Part shown: positions 8,375-17,769 of the stretch, in pieces
Numbering within the stretch: position 1 is the first letter of the stretch
Layout: every line of letters starts with the position of its first letter
Source: Nitrospinaceae bacterium
Lineage (GTDB): Bacteria; Nitrospinota; Nitrospinia; Nitrospinales; Nitrospinaceae
NCBI GenBank assembly: GCA_024644405.1
Contig: JAHELC010000004.1
Coordinates: forward strand, 62,001 to 126,000
Length of the DNA stretch: 64,000 bases
Direction of reading: 5' to 3'
Program-made: the position numbers and the translations under genes
The notes under the pieces: generated by a model
What the model was told of the DNA's origin: nothing
Database searches by the model: none
Seen by the model: the letters and a program-made list of their open reading frames with translations, nothing else

Positions 8375-9829
8375 TCAATAAGAAGGTTTTTCTTTCTTTT
8401 TTTTCGGTTCGATGTTCATGGCATCGATTTTTCGCTTGAGGGTGTTTCGGTTAATACCCAGATCCTTGGCGGTGGCGACCTGGTTGCCCCGGTTTTTCTC
8501 AAGTAACTGTTCGAACAAATGCTTTTCCGCCGTTTCGATCAATAGGTCGTGGAGTTGGCCTTTCCCGCTCTCAAAATGGTCCTTCAGGAAATTTTTCACC
8601 AACGGGTTCATTTCCGCGTCCCAGGAGATGTCTGCCGGTTTTATCGCGATCTGGTCGGCCTGCAGGTTGAGCGGCAGGTGCTCCAACAGCAGGGGACCGC
8701 TCGACGCCAGCACCATTCCGCGCTTGATCACGTTTTCCAATTCGCGGATGTTGCCCGGCCACTGATAATTATTGAACACTTGTTCTGCCTGAGGTGACAG
8801 GAATACCTGGCCCCGTGTCAGTTCCCCGAAAAATTTCTGCAGAAAGAAATTTGCCAGCAGGGGAATATCTTCCGAACGCTCCCGAAGCGGAGGCAAATGA
8901 ATATTGATGACATTAAGCCGGTGATATAAATCTTCACGGAATCGTTTCTGATCCATGAGTTCCGGCAGGTCCTGGTTGGTGGCGGCGATCACCCGCACGT
9001 CGACCCGAATCGGTTCCTTGCCCCCCACCCGGTAAAACTCATTGTTCTGCAGCACTCGCAGAATCTTGGCTTGCAGGGCGATTTCCATATCGCCGATTTC
9101 ATCGAGCAGGATGGTTCCGTTGTCCGCCAGTTCGAATTTCCCCTTTTTGGCTTCCACCGCTCCGGTGAAGGCGCCTTTTTCGTGGCCGAACAGTTCGGAC
9201 TCCAACAGTTCGCGGGAAATGGCGGCACAGTTGATGAAAATAAAGGGACGCTTTGTGCGGTCAGAATAATAGTGAAGCGCCCGCGCAACCATTTCCTTGC
9301 CGGTTCCGCTTTCTCCGGTGATCAACACGGGAAGTTGGGTCACGGCAGCCTTGCCGATGGTTTTGAAAATGTCCTGCATGGTCTTGCTTTTGCCGACGAT
9401 GTCATCCATCGAAAAATCGTTGCTGCTGACGGACACCTCCTCCCCGGGGGGCGCTACTTTGGAACTTGCCGTCACCTTGTCGATCAATCCGTAAATTTCA
9501 TTGAAATCGAAAGGTTTGCTGATGTAGTCGAACGCGCCCTTGCGCATGGCCACAATCGTATTATTCATGGTGTCCTGAGCGGTCATGACGACAACATGAG
9601 TTTGCGGTTGCTGGCTTTTGATATGATCCAGCAGGTCCATGCCGTTCATCCCTGGCATGAAAATGTCGGTGAAAACGAGCAGGTATTTGTGGTTCGCCAT
9701 TTTTTCCAGCGCTTCCTCGGCGCTGGCGGCGGTATGGACGGTCAACGGTTTTTCCTCCAGAGCCTGCGCGAAGACCCAGCGGATGTTTTCTTCGTCATCG
9801 ACGATCAAAATTTTATTTTCAGTGGTCAT
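8375..9829 (-). CDS. ntrC: NtrC-family sigma-54-dependent response regulator
   Basis: A 484-residue activator with the full NtrC layout. The receiver domain is at residues 1-120 with phosphoacceptor D55 in TDIFMPG and K105 in SKPF. The AAA+ domain spans about 145-385 with Walker A GESGTGKE, the sigma-54-contacting GAFTGA loop and DEIGDM as Walker B. A Fis-type helix-turn-helix closes the protein (NQVATAKDLGINRNTLKRKI). It should activate sigma-54 promoters after phosphorylation by the kinase encoded two bases upstream. NtrC fits best by domain order and by the PAS-histidine kinase partner, but the pair could control another process. Confidence 0.88.
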   Translation of the reverse strand: MTTENKILIVDDEENIRWVFAQALEEKPLTVHTAASAEEALEKMANHKYLLVFTDIFMPGMNGMDLLDHIKSQQPQTHVVVMTAQDTMNNTIVAMRKGAFDYISKPFDFNEIYGLIDKVTASSKVAPPGEEVSVSSNDFSMDDIVGKSKTMQDIFKTIGKAAVTQLPVLITGESGTGKEMVARALHYYSDRTKRPFIFINCAAISRELLESELFGHEKGAFTGAVEAKKGKFELADNGTILLDEIGDMEIALQAKILRVLQNNEFYRVGGKEPIRVDVRVIAATNQDLPELMDQKRFREDLYHRLNVINIHLPPLRERSEDIPLLANFFLQKFFGELTRGQVFLSPQAEQVFNNYQWPGNIRELENVIKRGMVLASSGPLLLEHLPLNLQADQIAIKPADISWDAEMNPLVKNFLKDHFESGKGQLHDLLIETAEKHLFEQLLEKNRGNQVATAKDLGINRNTLKRKIDAMNIEPKKKKEKPSY

Positions 9830-9831
9830 GA

Positions 9832-10914
9832 TTATCCTTGTTCAACGGGCAGGAACACTTGTACCCGCGTGCCTTTGCCGGTTTCCGATTGTACTTTCAT
9901 CTTGCCCTTATGGTTCTCGACAATTTTCAAGGACAGCGGCAGGCCCAGCCCGCTGCCCTTGCTCTTGGTGGTGTGAAACGGGGTGAACATGTTGTCCAGA
10001 TCCTCGGCCCCGATGCCGGAACCCGAATCCCTGATTTCCACCAGTATGGCCTGACGGGAGTTGGGGTGCTTGTCGGTGATAACCGTATAATTGGAATGAA
10101 TCCGGGTCATCAGTTCCAGTGTTCCGCCTTCGGGCATGGCCTCCAGGGCGTTACGCACCAGATTGAGAAACACCTGTTTCAATTGATCTTCATCCCCCTC
10201 TACCTGCGGCAGGCTGGGGTCGTAGTTCTGCACTAAACGGATGTTTGCATCCGTATCTTTTTTTTCCAACAGCAAAATTTCCTCCAGGATCTGATGGATG
10301 TTAAGCAATTTGAGTTCCAACTGCGTGGGCCGGGCGAAGTCCAGCATGCGCTCCATCATACGGTTGATGCGCTCCGATTCCTTGATCACCACGTCAAGAA
10401 ACTTGTGATGCTGGTCCGGCAAACGCTTGCGTAACAGTTGCGCCGACCCGCTGATCGCCACGAGAGGATTTTTTATTTCGTGCGCCATACCCAGGGACAG
10501 GGCGCCGAGATGAGACAATTCGTCCATCCGCTTTGAACTTTCCTCCAGCTCCTTGAACAGGCTCATGTCGCGCACATGCAACACCGCGCCCTGGGCCGGG
10601 ACTCCGTTGTTCATGTAAGGCGATACCGTAACGCTGACCGGGAAAGACGATTGACTGGTTTTACGGAACCCCTGGCCCCGGATATCGCGAAACGAAATTC
10701 CGCGTTTCAAGGTTTCCCGGACCTTCGCGTTGATTGCCGAGGGTTCGGGAAAGAACTCCGTCAACGGTTTATCCTTTAACGACTCAATGGATGAACGAAA
10801 CATCTCTTCAATGGCCGGATTGGCTTTTCCAATGGCGCCGTTGGGAGACACTAGAACGACTCCGTCCACAAAGGAAGAAAAGATGTGTTCGAAAAAATGA
10901 TTGTCGCCATCCAT
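9832..10914 (-). CDS. ntrB: NtrB-like PAS sensor histidine kinase
   Basis: A 360-residue soluble sensor kinase, partner of the adjacent NtrC-type regulator. An N-terminal PAS domain (residues about 5-115, SFVDGVVLVSPNGAIGKANP) leads to the H-box MAHEIKNPL and a HATPase domain with N-box NLVRNALEAMPEGG, G1 DSGSGIG and G2 GSGLGLPLS. No membrane segment is seen, as in NtrB. The ATG at 10914 is preferred because it falls 20 bp after the upstream gene's stop; a longer frame reaching 11172 would run back through that gene and adds only low-complexity basic sequence. Two bases separate the stop from ntrC. Confidence 0.87.
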   Translation of the reverse strand: MDGDNHFFEHIFSSFVDGVVLVSPNGAIGKANPAIEEMFRSSIESLKDKPLTEFFPEPSAINAKVRETLKRGISFRDIRGQGFRKTSQSSFPVSVTVSPYMNNGVPAQGAVLHVRDMSLFKELEESSKRMDELSHLGALSLGMAHEIKNPLVAISGSAQLLRKRLPDQHHKFLDVVIKESERINRMMERMLDFARPTQLELKLLNIHQILEEILLLEKKDTDANIRLVQNYDPSLPQVEGDEDQLKQVFLNLVRNALEAMPEGGTLELMTRIHSNYTVITDKHPNSRQAILVEIRDSGSGIGAEDLDNMFTPFHTTKSKGSGLGLPLSLKIVENHKGKMKVQSETGKGTRVQVFLPVEQG

Positions 10915-10933
10915 CGCATAACCGGGACGCCGC

Positions 10934-11326
10934 TTACTCGGACGCCTTATTCTTTTTGGTGGTTTTCGATTTGCCGCCGGTGTAAGGATTTTTGCTGCCC
11001 GCCTTGGCCGCAGCCTTGGGTTCCGGTTTGGCGGCGGGAAACGGAGCCTTGTCCGATGCCGGGCTGCCTTCCGATTTCGACTCGGCGGGAGCCGCCGGTT
11101 TGCCCTGCGAGCTTTCAGATTCCCAGCCCTTTTTGCGGGACTCCGAGGGATAATCGTTGGTGTACCAGCCATCGCCCTTCAGGATAAAACCGCCGGCGGA
11201 CACCATCCGTCGCGGTTTGCCCTTGCAACCCCTGGTTTCGCAGTTTTTCGGGGGGCTGGCGCTAACCGCGTGGATCAACTCGAAGACACCCCCGCATTTC
11301 TCACATTCGTATTCATAAATAGGCAT
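10934..11326 (-). CDS. FmdB-family zinc-ribbon protein with low-complexity tail
   Basis: A 130-residue protein. The N-terminus is the FmdB regulatory zinc ribbon: MPIYEYECEKCGGVFE gives the first C-x2-C, and CETRGCKGK gives the second cysteine pair, followed by the usual GGFILKGDGWY. The remaining 65 residues are rich in Ala, Lys, Pro, Ser and Gly and look disordered, ending in a strongly basic tail. Family function is not settled; FmdB was named as a putative regulator of formamidase genes. It is the first gene of the run towards ntrB-ntrC. Confidence 0.8.
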   Translation of the reverse strand: MPIYEYECEKCGGVFELIHAVSASPPKNCETRGCKGKPRRMVSAGGFILKGDGWYTNDYPSESRKKGWESESSQGKPAAPAESKSEGSPASDKAPFPAAKPEPKAAAKAGSKNPYTGGKSKTTKKNKASE

Positions 11327-11523
11327 ACTTCAGAACTCCAGAAAAAAATGAATCACTGTATTAGTGGTGATTCCAGCTTCCTTGAAATCGCTTAATTTTT
11401 TGGCAAATTCAGTTTCCTTTAGAAAAAATACCATTTCGACATCGAAAAGGCAAGTTTTCACCGTCATTTTTGATACATTTTTAGGCAGAAAGGGCGGGCG
11501 ATAGGGATTGTACCAAAGAGTGA

Positions 11524-12441
11524 TTAAACTTCGGTCAGCCAGTGTTTGAACTTGGGGGATTTGCCGGCGACGATGTCGAAGAAGGATTTCTGGATACGGT
11601 CGGTGGTGTCGCCCTTGGACCCGTTGCCGATGCTACGGTTGTCGATCTCGCGGATCGGGGTGATCTCTGCGGCGGTGCCGGTCAGGAAAATTTCATCGGC
11701 CAGGTACAGTTCATCCCGCGTCAGGGTTTCTTCCTTCAAGGGGATGTTCAATTCCTGACAAATGCCGAACACCGCGTCGCGGGTGATGCCGTCCAGGCAA
11801 CTGCTCGACAGCGGCGGGGTGATCAGTGTGTTCTTGTATAAGATGAATATATTCTCACCCGAACCTTCGGAAACGTAGCCGCTGGGATCGAGCAGGATCG
11901 CTTCGTCGTAGCCGTCGCGCACCGCTTCGGCCTTGGCAAAGATGGAGTTGATGTAATAGCCGCAGGCTTTCGCCTTGGTCATGCTGATGTTGACATGGTG
12001 CCGGGTGAACGAGGAGGTGCGGACGCGGATGCCCTTGTTGAGTCCGTCGTCTCCCAGGTACGTGCCCCACGGCCAGGCGGCGATGGCGACACGGACGTTG
12101 ACGCCGTCCGGGTTCAGGCCCATTTTATTGTCGCCCAGGAAAACGATCGGGCGGATGTAGCACTCCTCCAGCTTGTTGACGGAAACGACTTCGAGAATGG
12201 CTTTTGTGATGTCCTCCGGCGAAAAGGGGACCTGGATTCCCAGTATTTTGGCGGAGCTGAACAGGCGCGCGACGTGTTCCGGCAGTCGGAAAATGGCCGA
12301 TTTGCCGTTCTCCGTGCGGTAACAGCGGATGCCCTCGAACACCCCGTAGCCGTAATGCAGGGTATGGGTGAGGACGTGGACATTCGCCTCGTGCCAGGGG
12401 ACCAGTGCCCCGTCCATCCAGATTTGTTCCGATTTTTCCAC
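11524..12441 (-). CDS. ilvE: Branched-chain amino acid aminotransferase
   Basis: A 305-residue PLP enzyme of fold type IV that transaminates branched-chain 2-oxo acids to valine, leucine and isoleucine. Diagnostic segments are HYGYGVFEGIRCY near residue 30, EECYIRPIVFLGD, the PLP-lysine region MTKAKACGYYINS at about 155-167, and the EGSGENIF substrate/PLP loop near 194. Length matches bacterial IlvE exactly. It stands alone between the fmdB-like gene and the tRNA pair. Confidence 0.93.
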   Translation of the reverse strand: MEKSEQIWMDGALVPWHEANVHVLTHTLHYGYGVFEGIRCYRTENGKSAIFRLPEHVARLFSSAKILGIQVPFSPEDITKAILEVVSVNKLEECYIRPIVFLGDNKMGLNPDGVNVRVAIAAWPWGTYLGDDGLNKGIRVRTSSFTRHHVNISMTKAKACGYYINSIFAKAEAVRDGYDEAILLDPSGYVSEGSGENIFILYKNTLITPPLSSSCLDGITRDAVFGICQELNIPLKEETLTRDELYLADEIFLTGTAAEITPIREIDNRSIGNGSKGDTTDRIQKSFFDIVAGKSPKFKHWLTEV

Positions 12442-12533
12442 GTTTGGCCTTGATAGGAGTGAAAATACGCTAATGAGCCATTTTATGAGGGGGTTGGGGC
12501 AAAATCAAGCCAAATAAAACCCATTGACATGAT

Positions 12534-12560
12534 AGGATGGGTCTGATAATTTTTAACGCT
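12534..12560 (+). promoter_or_regulatory. Candidate promoter for the tRNA-Lys/tRNA-Glu unit
   Basis: A perfect TTGACA at 12534-12539 and GATAAT at 12555-12560 lie upstream of the tRNA genes. The spacer is 15 bp, shorter than ideal, so the call is moderate. Confidence 0.4.
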
Positions 12561-12562
12561 TT

Positions 12563-12619
12563 CGTGTTTCACACGAGTGTATGACGGGTTTCACGTGTTC
12601 TACGCAAGTGTATCACGGG
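12563..12619 (+). repeat. Imperfect 31-bp-period tandem duplication in front of tRNA-Lys
   Basis: The 26-base stretch at 12563-12588 recurs at 12594-12619 with 21 of 26 identities. Both copies carry cgtgtt, agtgtat and acggg at the same offsets. The second copy ends inside the first three bases of tRNA-Lys. Confidence 0.6.
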
Positions 12620-12692
12620 CCGCTAGCTCAGTTGGTAGAGCAACGCCCTTTTAAGGCGTGGGTCGAAGGTTCGAGCCCTTCGCGGCTCACCA
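12617..12692 (+). tRNA. tRNA-Lys (anticodon UUU)
   Basis: A complete 76-base cloverleaf with encoded CCA. The 7-bp acceptor stem pairs GGGCCGC with GCGGCTC (one G-U). The D-arm GCTC..GAGC, anticodon stem ACGCC/GGCGT with loop CTTTTAA (anticodon TTT at 12650-12652) and T-arm GAAGG-TTCGAGC-CCTTC are all present. tRNA-Glu follows 29 bp downstream, so the two are likely co-transcribed. Confidence 0.97.
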
Positions 12693-12721
12693 TTTTTTTC
12701 TGCAGTAAGAAACCACACACA

Positions 12722-12799
12722 GTCCCCATCGTCTAGCCCGGTCCAGGACACCGGCCTTTCACGCCGGCGACGCGGGTTCGAATCCCGCTGGGGACGCCA
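12722..12799 (+). tRNA. tRNA-Glu (anticodon UUC)
   Basis: A 78-base cloverleaf with encoded CCA. The acceptor stem pairs GTCCCCA with TGGGGAC, the anticodon stem pairs CCGGC with GCCGG around loop CTTTCAC (anticodon TTC at 12758-12760), and the T-arm is GCGGG-TTCGAAT-CCCGC. Second of two tandem tRNA genes. Confidence 0.97.
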
Positions 12800-12835
12800 G
12801 GTTCCGTTTATCCCTGTTGAATCCTCACGGTTCCT

Positions 12836-14107
12836 TCAGAATGTAACTTCCACCCTCAGGCCGAGGTATAGGGTGTCGTCCACCACCGGGTTCAGGCCCG
12901 GATGGATGAACCACTGGATGTCCGGTTGCAGGACCAGCCAGGGCCGGGGGGCCAGGATATAGGTGAGTTCCAAAACGACTTCCTCTTCTTCGATCGGCGA
13001 TCCGCGTGCGCGGCTGGAATTGCGAAGAGAATCCCCCGCCCAGCCGCTGGACACGGCGAATCCCAATTGATCCTGTTCCCGTCCCGGGAACAGTCCGGTA
13101 TAAGCCACTCCAAAAGCAATATGGCGCTTAAACCATCCCGCTTCCCTATCCGCGACGCCGGCGCGAAAATAGGCATCCAGTCCCTGTGGACTTCCCGGGG
13201 TTTCCGAAAACAACCGCAGGTCGATAAAGCCGTAAATGGTGTGGCGGCCGCGTTGGGTCTGATTGGGAGTTGCAATATCCGGCAGTTCCGTGGTGTAGAC
13301 CCAGGCCCCCACTCCCAGATGGAGACGCGGGTGATCCGGTGAATTAACCTTGTAACCGATTTCGTTGGCGATCAGTAACCCGTCGTTGTCATTTAAAACC
13401 ACCTGGGTGCCGTGGGGATTGTCCGGGTCACCGGGTATGCCGTCCACTACCGCTGTTTGCAGGTAAAAGCCGTTCCACTCCTCCTTCAGGCGAACTCCCA
13501 GGGCACTGAGCGGGTAGATGGCTGGACCCGTGGGCCCCATTTCCGACAGGTCGATACCGGTGCCGAACACGCCGTTGATGAACACGTTGGCGGTGTCCTT
13601 GAAATCAAATTCCGTGTCCAGCGAATACAATCCCGCCTTGATGGAAAAATGATTGTTGAACAGGTGTTGTTCCCACCAGGCTTCAAACAGTTTTACGGTA
13701 TCGGTGGCTTCCAGATTGCTGACCGTCTGACGGGTATTGATCTGAACCGAAGGGTCCGTGCTGGCCAATGCGTAACCGAGGAAAAAGAATCGGGCGCCGG
13801 TCCATCCGACCCAGCGTTCGGCATCGATCAGCAATTCGGCCTCCAGATAATTGGTGGCATGGCCTTTTTTGGTGCCCCCGCCCACCACGTTTCCAGTGAA
13901 ATCTCCGAAAAATTCCAATTCAATGTCGAAACCCCGTTCGTGCATTGAAGATCGCACCCCGTTCCAGTCGCCAAACAGGGTTTGGGTACGGTAATAGTCC
14001 GAGGAGTAGTCCTCCTCCACATCCAGCCGGTGGGCATGCGCAGGAGCAGCTCCTTGCAAACCACAGAGGAGGATGAATTGTATCAGCAGGAAAATTCGTA
14101 GTCTCAT
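12836..14107 (-). CDS. OprB-family carbohydrate-selective porin
   Basis: A 423-residue outer-membrane protein. An N-terminal signal peptide (hydrophobic run FLLIQFILLCGLQGA, cleavage near AHA) precedes the family opening TLFGDWNGVRSSMHERG, typical of OprB porins, then beta-barrel strands of alternating hydrophobic residues. The last strand ends in Phe (LRVEVTF), the usual outer-membrane sorting residue. OprB porins pass sugars or related small solutes. The gene faces the tRNA genes and has no obvious partner, so the solute is unknown. Confidence 0.85.
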   Translation of the reverse strand: MRLRIFLLIQFILLCGLQGAAPAHAHRLDVEEDYSSDYYRTQTLFGDWNGVRSSMHERGFDIELEFFGDFTGNVVGGGTKKGHATNYLEAELLIDAERWVGWTGARFFFLGYALASTDPSVQINTRQTVSNLEATDTVKLFEAWWEQHLFNNHFSIKAGLYSLDTEFDFKDTANVFINGVFGTGIDLSEMGPTGPAIYPLSALGVRLKEEWNGFYLQTAVVDGIPGDPDNPHGTQVVLNDNDGLLIANEIGYKVNSPDHPRLHLGVGAWVYTTELPDIATPNQTQRGRHTIYGFIDLRLFSETPGSPQGLDAYFRAGVADREAGWFKRHIAFGVAYTGLFPGREQDQLGFAVSSGWAGDSLRNSSRARGSPIEEEEVVLELTYILAPRPWLVLQPDIQWFIHPGLNPVVDDTLYLGLRVEVTF

Positions 14108-14174
14108 CGGTTGGGTAGGCTATGCCAAGGCAGGTTGCTAAGAGTCCGGCTGGTTCAGTATCATCAGCACAATT

Positions 14175-15098
14175 TCAATCTTTATTTTGGGACATCCAGT
14201 TCTGGGCCTCGATAAAGACCCGCTTGATCTCCGGAAATTTTTCTTTAATGCCGAGTTCAAGTTTGGAGATAGTTGTTTCCACATTGTTGGATGACAGGTT
14301 ATCTTTAAAATCCAGGCTGAGATTCAGCAGAATATCACGGGGTCCCAGGTGCATCGTTAATATCTCATTGATGTGCAGGACATGGGATTCATCTGCGATT
14401 ATATTTTTTATTCCCGTAAGTACTGTTTCGCTGGCCGATTCCCCCATCAACAGCCCCTTGCATTCAAACGCCAGGCAGGATGCGGTGAAAGCCAGAATCA
14501 GGCCAATGGCTATCGAGGCGATACCATCCAACACAGGCATATGCAGAACATCCCCAAGGTATATTGCGACGCCAGCGACCAGCAATCCGACGAGAGCGGC
14601 AAAATCCTCAAACAGCACTGTGAATATAGCCGGATCCTTGCTTGCCCGGACCGCCTTGATCAGGCTCTGAGCGCCTTTGGTTTTGTAAAACTCTTTGTAG
14701 GCAAAAGCGAATGCCGCCGCTTCAAAAACAATAGAAACACCTATCACAATATAATTTATAAAAGGGTCGTTAACCGGGTGGGGATTTTTAACTTTGGAAA
14801 TTCCCTCGTTGATGGAAATTCCAGCCCCCAAACCAAAAATCAAAATTGCGACCACGAAACTCCAGAAATAAACCTCCATTCCATAGCCAAAGGGGTGGGT
14901 TTTGTCTGCCGGACGTTTGGAGCGTTTCAGGCCATACAACAGCAGCCACTGATTTCCGGTATCCACCACCGAATGGATGGCTTCGCTGAACATGGCTGAA
15001 CTGCCGGTATACGCGGCCGCCCAAAACTTTGAAATGGCGATGAGGCTATTGCCTACAAGGGCCGCGTAGATTGCTTTTTTGGATGAATGCGATGGCAT
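14175..15098 (-). CDS. Cation diffusion facilitator (CDF) family transporter
   Basis: A 307-residue CDF-type inner-membrane antiporter that should export a divalent metal such as zinc, manganese or iron. Five to six transmembrane helices occupy about residues 10-210. The metal-site residues are seen in FSEAIHSVVDTGNQ (helix 2, His-x3-Asp) and FEDFAALVG (helix 5, Glu-Asp), and the C-terminal cytosolic domain (residues 215-307) carries HLGPRDILLNLSLDF. It sits at the end of the minus-strand block that also holds MgtE and two MscS-like channels, 100 bp after the aspartoacylase-family gene, so divalent-cation homeostasis is a shared theme. Confidence 0.87.
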   Translation of the reverse strand: MPSHSSKKAIYAALVGNSLIAISKFWAAAYTGSSAMFSEAIHSVVDTGNQWLLLYGLKRSKRPADKTHPFGYGMEVYFWSFVVAILIFGLGAGISINEGISKVKNPHPVNDPFINYIVIGVSIVFEAAAFAFAYKEFYKTKGAQSLIKAVRASKDPAIFTVLFEDFAALVGLLVAGVAIYLGDVLHMPVLDGIASIAIGLILAFTASCLAFECKGLLMGESASETVLTGIKNIIADESHVLHINEILTMHLGPRDILLNLSLDFKDNLSSNNVETTISKLELGIKEKFPEIKRVFIEAQNWMSQNKD

Positions 15099-15198
15099 GA
15101 AACTTTTTGCTCCTGCGATTAAACTGGGATCGTTTTATTGAGCTCGACGAGGTTTCGTGAAAGAGAGATGCGCTGAATACAATTCTTATGCTTGCCGG

Positions 15199-16218
15199 TC
15201 AATCATAAAATGATTGATAAATGTCTTCTTCTATTTGTTTGATTGATTTCTGAACTTTTCGGGTATTGTGAAAGCTGGCGACGTGATACAGGGCATCTCC
15301 ACCATTGACCAGGGGAAGTTGCAACTGCCCTATGATAATCCCCTCAAAGGGAGCTATGATTTCCCCTCGGGAGGTCCCAAACTGGTCCGTAATTACCCCC
15401 AGTATGTCACCTTCTTTCACATGCGCACCTATTTCTTTTAAGTTATGGATGAGCCCGCTCGTGGGGGACCGCAGCCACTGGGTTCCCCAGGAAATAAATA
15501 TTTCCCGTCGGACATCGTGTTTCTTCTTGGGCAACATTCCAATGGATTGCATGACAGAGAAACAGCCCTGCATTCCAATCTGGATGATTTTTTCGTCAAA
15601 ACGCAGGGCCTCTCCGCCTTCAAACAGGAGCATGGGAATATCCCTTCTTCGGGCCGCCTCCCTTAACGAACCGTCGCGAATGGTGGAATTCAAAATTACG
15701 GGCACTCCAAACTCTATGGCCAGCCGCTTGGCCTCAGCATTGCTCAGGCAGGCACGAATTTGAGGCAGGTTGGTTCTATGGATGGCGCCGGTATGCAGAT
15801 CTATACCGTGAGTGGACTTTTTGACAATTTCCTTCATGAAGATATTCGCCAACCGGGCAGCCAGGGAACCCTTGAGGGATCCGGGAAAGCTTCGATTCAA
15901 ATCCCTGCGATCCGGCAAATACCGGGACAGCATATTGAAGCCAAAGATGTTGACCACAGGAATTGCGATTAAAACCCCTTTCAACTTTTTAAGGGATTTG
16001 TTTTTCAGTATTCGACTGACTATTTCAGTACCATTGATTTCATCGCCATGGATAGCGGCAGAAATAAACAATACCGGCCCGTCTTCCTTGCCGCGGACCA
16101 CTTCCACTGGAATTGAAAGGTCAGTGCCGTCATACAGGCTGGAAACTGCGAGTTCGATTTTACTGCGCTGCCCTTTCTTGATTGAAACGCCACCCATTTT
16201 GAAATCAGAAGTCATCAA
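15199..16218 (-). CDS. Aspartoacylase/AstE-family zinc hydrolase linked to RimK
   Basis: A 339-residue M14-fold enzyme with all expected residues: H57 and E60 in [10 protein letters not shown]142 in GIDLHTG and E200 in [10 protein letters not shown]-terminal beta domain contains [13 protein letters not shown]. The start overlaps the end of the RimK gene by 4 bp. Genes of this family often accompany RimK-type ligases and retropepsin-like RimB proteins; the natural guess is that it removes or trims glutamyl or N-acyl groups added by the ligase. That is inference from context. It is distinct from, and only distantly similar to, the pair at 6.4-8.3 kb. Confidence 0.85.
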   Translation of the reverse strand: MMTSDFKMGGVSIKKGQRSKIELAVSSLYDGTDLSIPVEVVRGKEDGPVLFISAAIHGDEINGTEIVSRILKNKSLKKLKGVLIAIPVVNIFGFNMLSRYLPDRRDLNRSFPGSLKGSLAARLANIFMKEIVKKSTHGIDLHTGAIHRTNLPQIRACLSNAEAKRLAIEFGVPVILNSTIRDGSLREAARRRDIPMLLFEGGEALRFDEKIIQIGMQGCFSVMQSIGMLPKKKHDVRREIFISWGTQWLRSPTSGLIHNLKEIGAHVKEGDILGVITDQFGTSRGEIIAPFEGIIIGQLQLPLVNGGDALYHVASFHNTRKVQKSIKQIEEDIYQSFYD

Positions 16219-17120
16219 CCCATCCCGGCCGTTCTGGTATTCCAGGGTTTGGCATCTTTTTCCATAAAGTGAATGATCTTATCGGCAATATCGATTCCAG
16301 TGGCTGTTTCTATGCCCTCAAGGCCGGGAGAGGAGTTGACCTCCATAACCAACGGGCCGTGTGAGGAACGCAAAAGATCGACCCCCGCCAGATTCAGTCC
16401 CATCGTCTTGGCTGAACGAACCGCTGTGCTTCTCTCCTCAGGAGAAATTTTAATGGGTTCAGAGCTCCCTCCCCGATGCAGGTTGGATCGGAATTCACCT
16501 TCCTTACCCTGTCTTTTCATGGAGGCGACGACCTTATCGTTAATGACAAAACACCGGATATCCGCACCTCCCGCTTCCTTAATAAACTCCTGAACCATAA
16601 AATGAGCATCCAGTTCCATAAATGCGCCAATGACGCTTTCCGCCGCCTTATTCGTTTCAGCCAACACAACCCCTTTGCCCTGAGTTCCCTCCAGCAGCTT
16701 GACTACCAGCGGGGCACTTCCGACCAGGTCAATAATATTTTCCGTATGCTTGGTCGAATGAGCAAAACCCGTCACCGGCAAACCGATGCCTTTTTTTGCG
16801 AGAATTTGAAGCGAGCGGAGCTTGTCGCGTGAACGCGAAATGGCCACCGACTCATTCAGGGGATACACTCCCATCATTTCAAATTGACGCAAAATAGCTG
16901 TCCCGTAAAAGGTGTTGGAAGCTCCGATACGCGGAATGACAGCGTCAAATTCATTAAGTATCCGGTCTTTAAAGTGAACCGAGGGTTTGTGTGAAGTGAT
17001 ATTCACATAGCATTTCAAATAGTCGATCACTTCAGCATCGTGCCCTCTTTGCTTCGCCGCCTCCACCAACCTCTTGGTGGAATAAAGTTTTGGTCCTCGT
17101 GATAATATTCCTATATTCAT
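16215..17120 (-). CDS. rimK: RimK-type ATP-grasp alpha-L-glutamate ligase
   Basis: A 301-residue ATP-grasp ligase of the RimK family, which adds glutamates to the C-terminus of ribosomal protein S6 in other bacteria or makes poly-glutamate. The N-terminal domain starts [24 protein letters not shown] follows at about residues 60-68. The ATP-grasp part shows [35 protein letters not shown], the substrate region [11 protein letters not shown] and the metal-binding [14 protein letters not shown]. Length and motifs fit E. coli RimK. It lies 18 bp after the RimB-like protease gene and overlaps the aspartoacylase-family gene. Confidence 0.93.
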   Translation of the reverse strand: MNIGILSRGPKLYSTKRLVEAAKQRGHDAEVIDYLKCYVNITSHKPSVHFKDRILNEFDAVIPRIGASNTFYGTAILRQFEMMGVYPLNESVAISRSRDKLRSLQILAKKGIGLPVTGFAHSTKHTENIIDLVGSAPLVVKLLEGTQGKGVVLAETNKAAESVIGAFMELDAHFMVQEFIKEAGGADIRCFVINDKVVASMKRQGKEGEFRSNLHRGGSSEPIKISPEERSTAVRSAKTMGLNLAGVDLLRSSHGPLVMEVNSSPGLEGIETATGIDIADKIIHFMEKDAKPWNTRTAGMG

Positions 17121-17138
17121 TTTTGCCTTTCCGGGCCC

Positions 17139-17576
17139 TTATTTCTTCAATAGTAAAAAGGATTTCCCTGAATCCACGATATAGTTGTTCTTTAAAGCAC
17201 TTCTCCCTAAGAGCAATCGAAATCCCATAAGATCCCTGTTCACAAGAGACAATTCTATAGGGAAGACTTTCTCGCCAATTTTTATTTTTGTTTTGATGAC
17301 GGGTCGAACAGATAATTCCCCGTTAGAGCTTTTTATTTCACGCCGGCTGATCATTACAGCCGATGCCTCAATCATGGGGCGCGCTCTTCTTTGTACCGGA
17401 TGGATTTTGAATTTCACAATATTACTCCCTTTGACCACCCTGATATGGGAAACGTGAAGAGCCGAAGTCCTGGCGCCTGTATCCATTTTTGCTTTAATCT
17501 TTTTTATTCCTAATTCAGGAAACGAAACCCACTCTCTCCAGCCAATGATGTCGAGAGTTTTTTCTTTCTTTTTCAT
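17139..17576 (-). CDS. RimB/RloA-like retropepsin-type aspartic protease
   Basis: A 145-residue protein of the family once called ATP-dependent zinc protease (Pfam Zn_protease) and now seen as retropepsin-like. The signature MDTGARTSALH places the aspartate at residue 32. Other family segments are GWREWVSFPELGI and LMGFRLLLGRSAL. In pseudomonads a homologue, RimB, cleaves glutamate tails added by RimK, and the gene here directly precedes rimK (18 bp). A cytoplasmic location is expected as no signal is visible. It is 193 bp downstream of MgtE, the largest gap in the block. Confidence 0.85.
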   Translation of the reverse strand: MKKKEKTLDIIGWREWVSFPELGIKKIKAKMDTGARTSALHVSHIRVVKGSNIVKFKIHPVQRRARPMIEASAVMISRREIKSSNGELSVRPVIKTKIKIGEKVFPIELSLVNRDLMGFRLLLGRSALKNNYIVDSGKSFLLLKK

Positions 17577-17769
17577 AATTGGAGAGAACGTTTGGAATTA
17601 ATAATAAGAAATATGTGATGATTTTTATAACCGCTATCCGATTCCCGTTTGCCCGGTTAAAGAAGAAATTTATCGGACAATTCAACGGAAAACTTTCCCA
17701 CATTATTATAATCAGGATAGTCATTTTTTATACTGTAAAAACCGGTTAATTATAGTATGTATTGAAAAA

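Noticed and set aside
10915-11172. N-terminal extension of the NtrB-like kinase in the same frame
   Set aside because: It lies in a different frame over the FmdB-like gene and gives only Arg/Pro/Lys low-complexity sequence; the ATG at 10914 is a natural start 20 bp after that gene.
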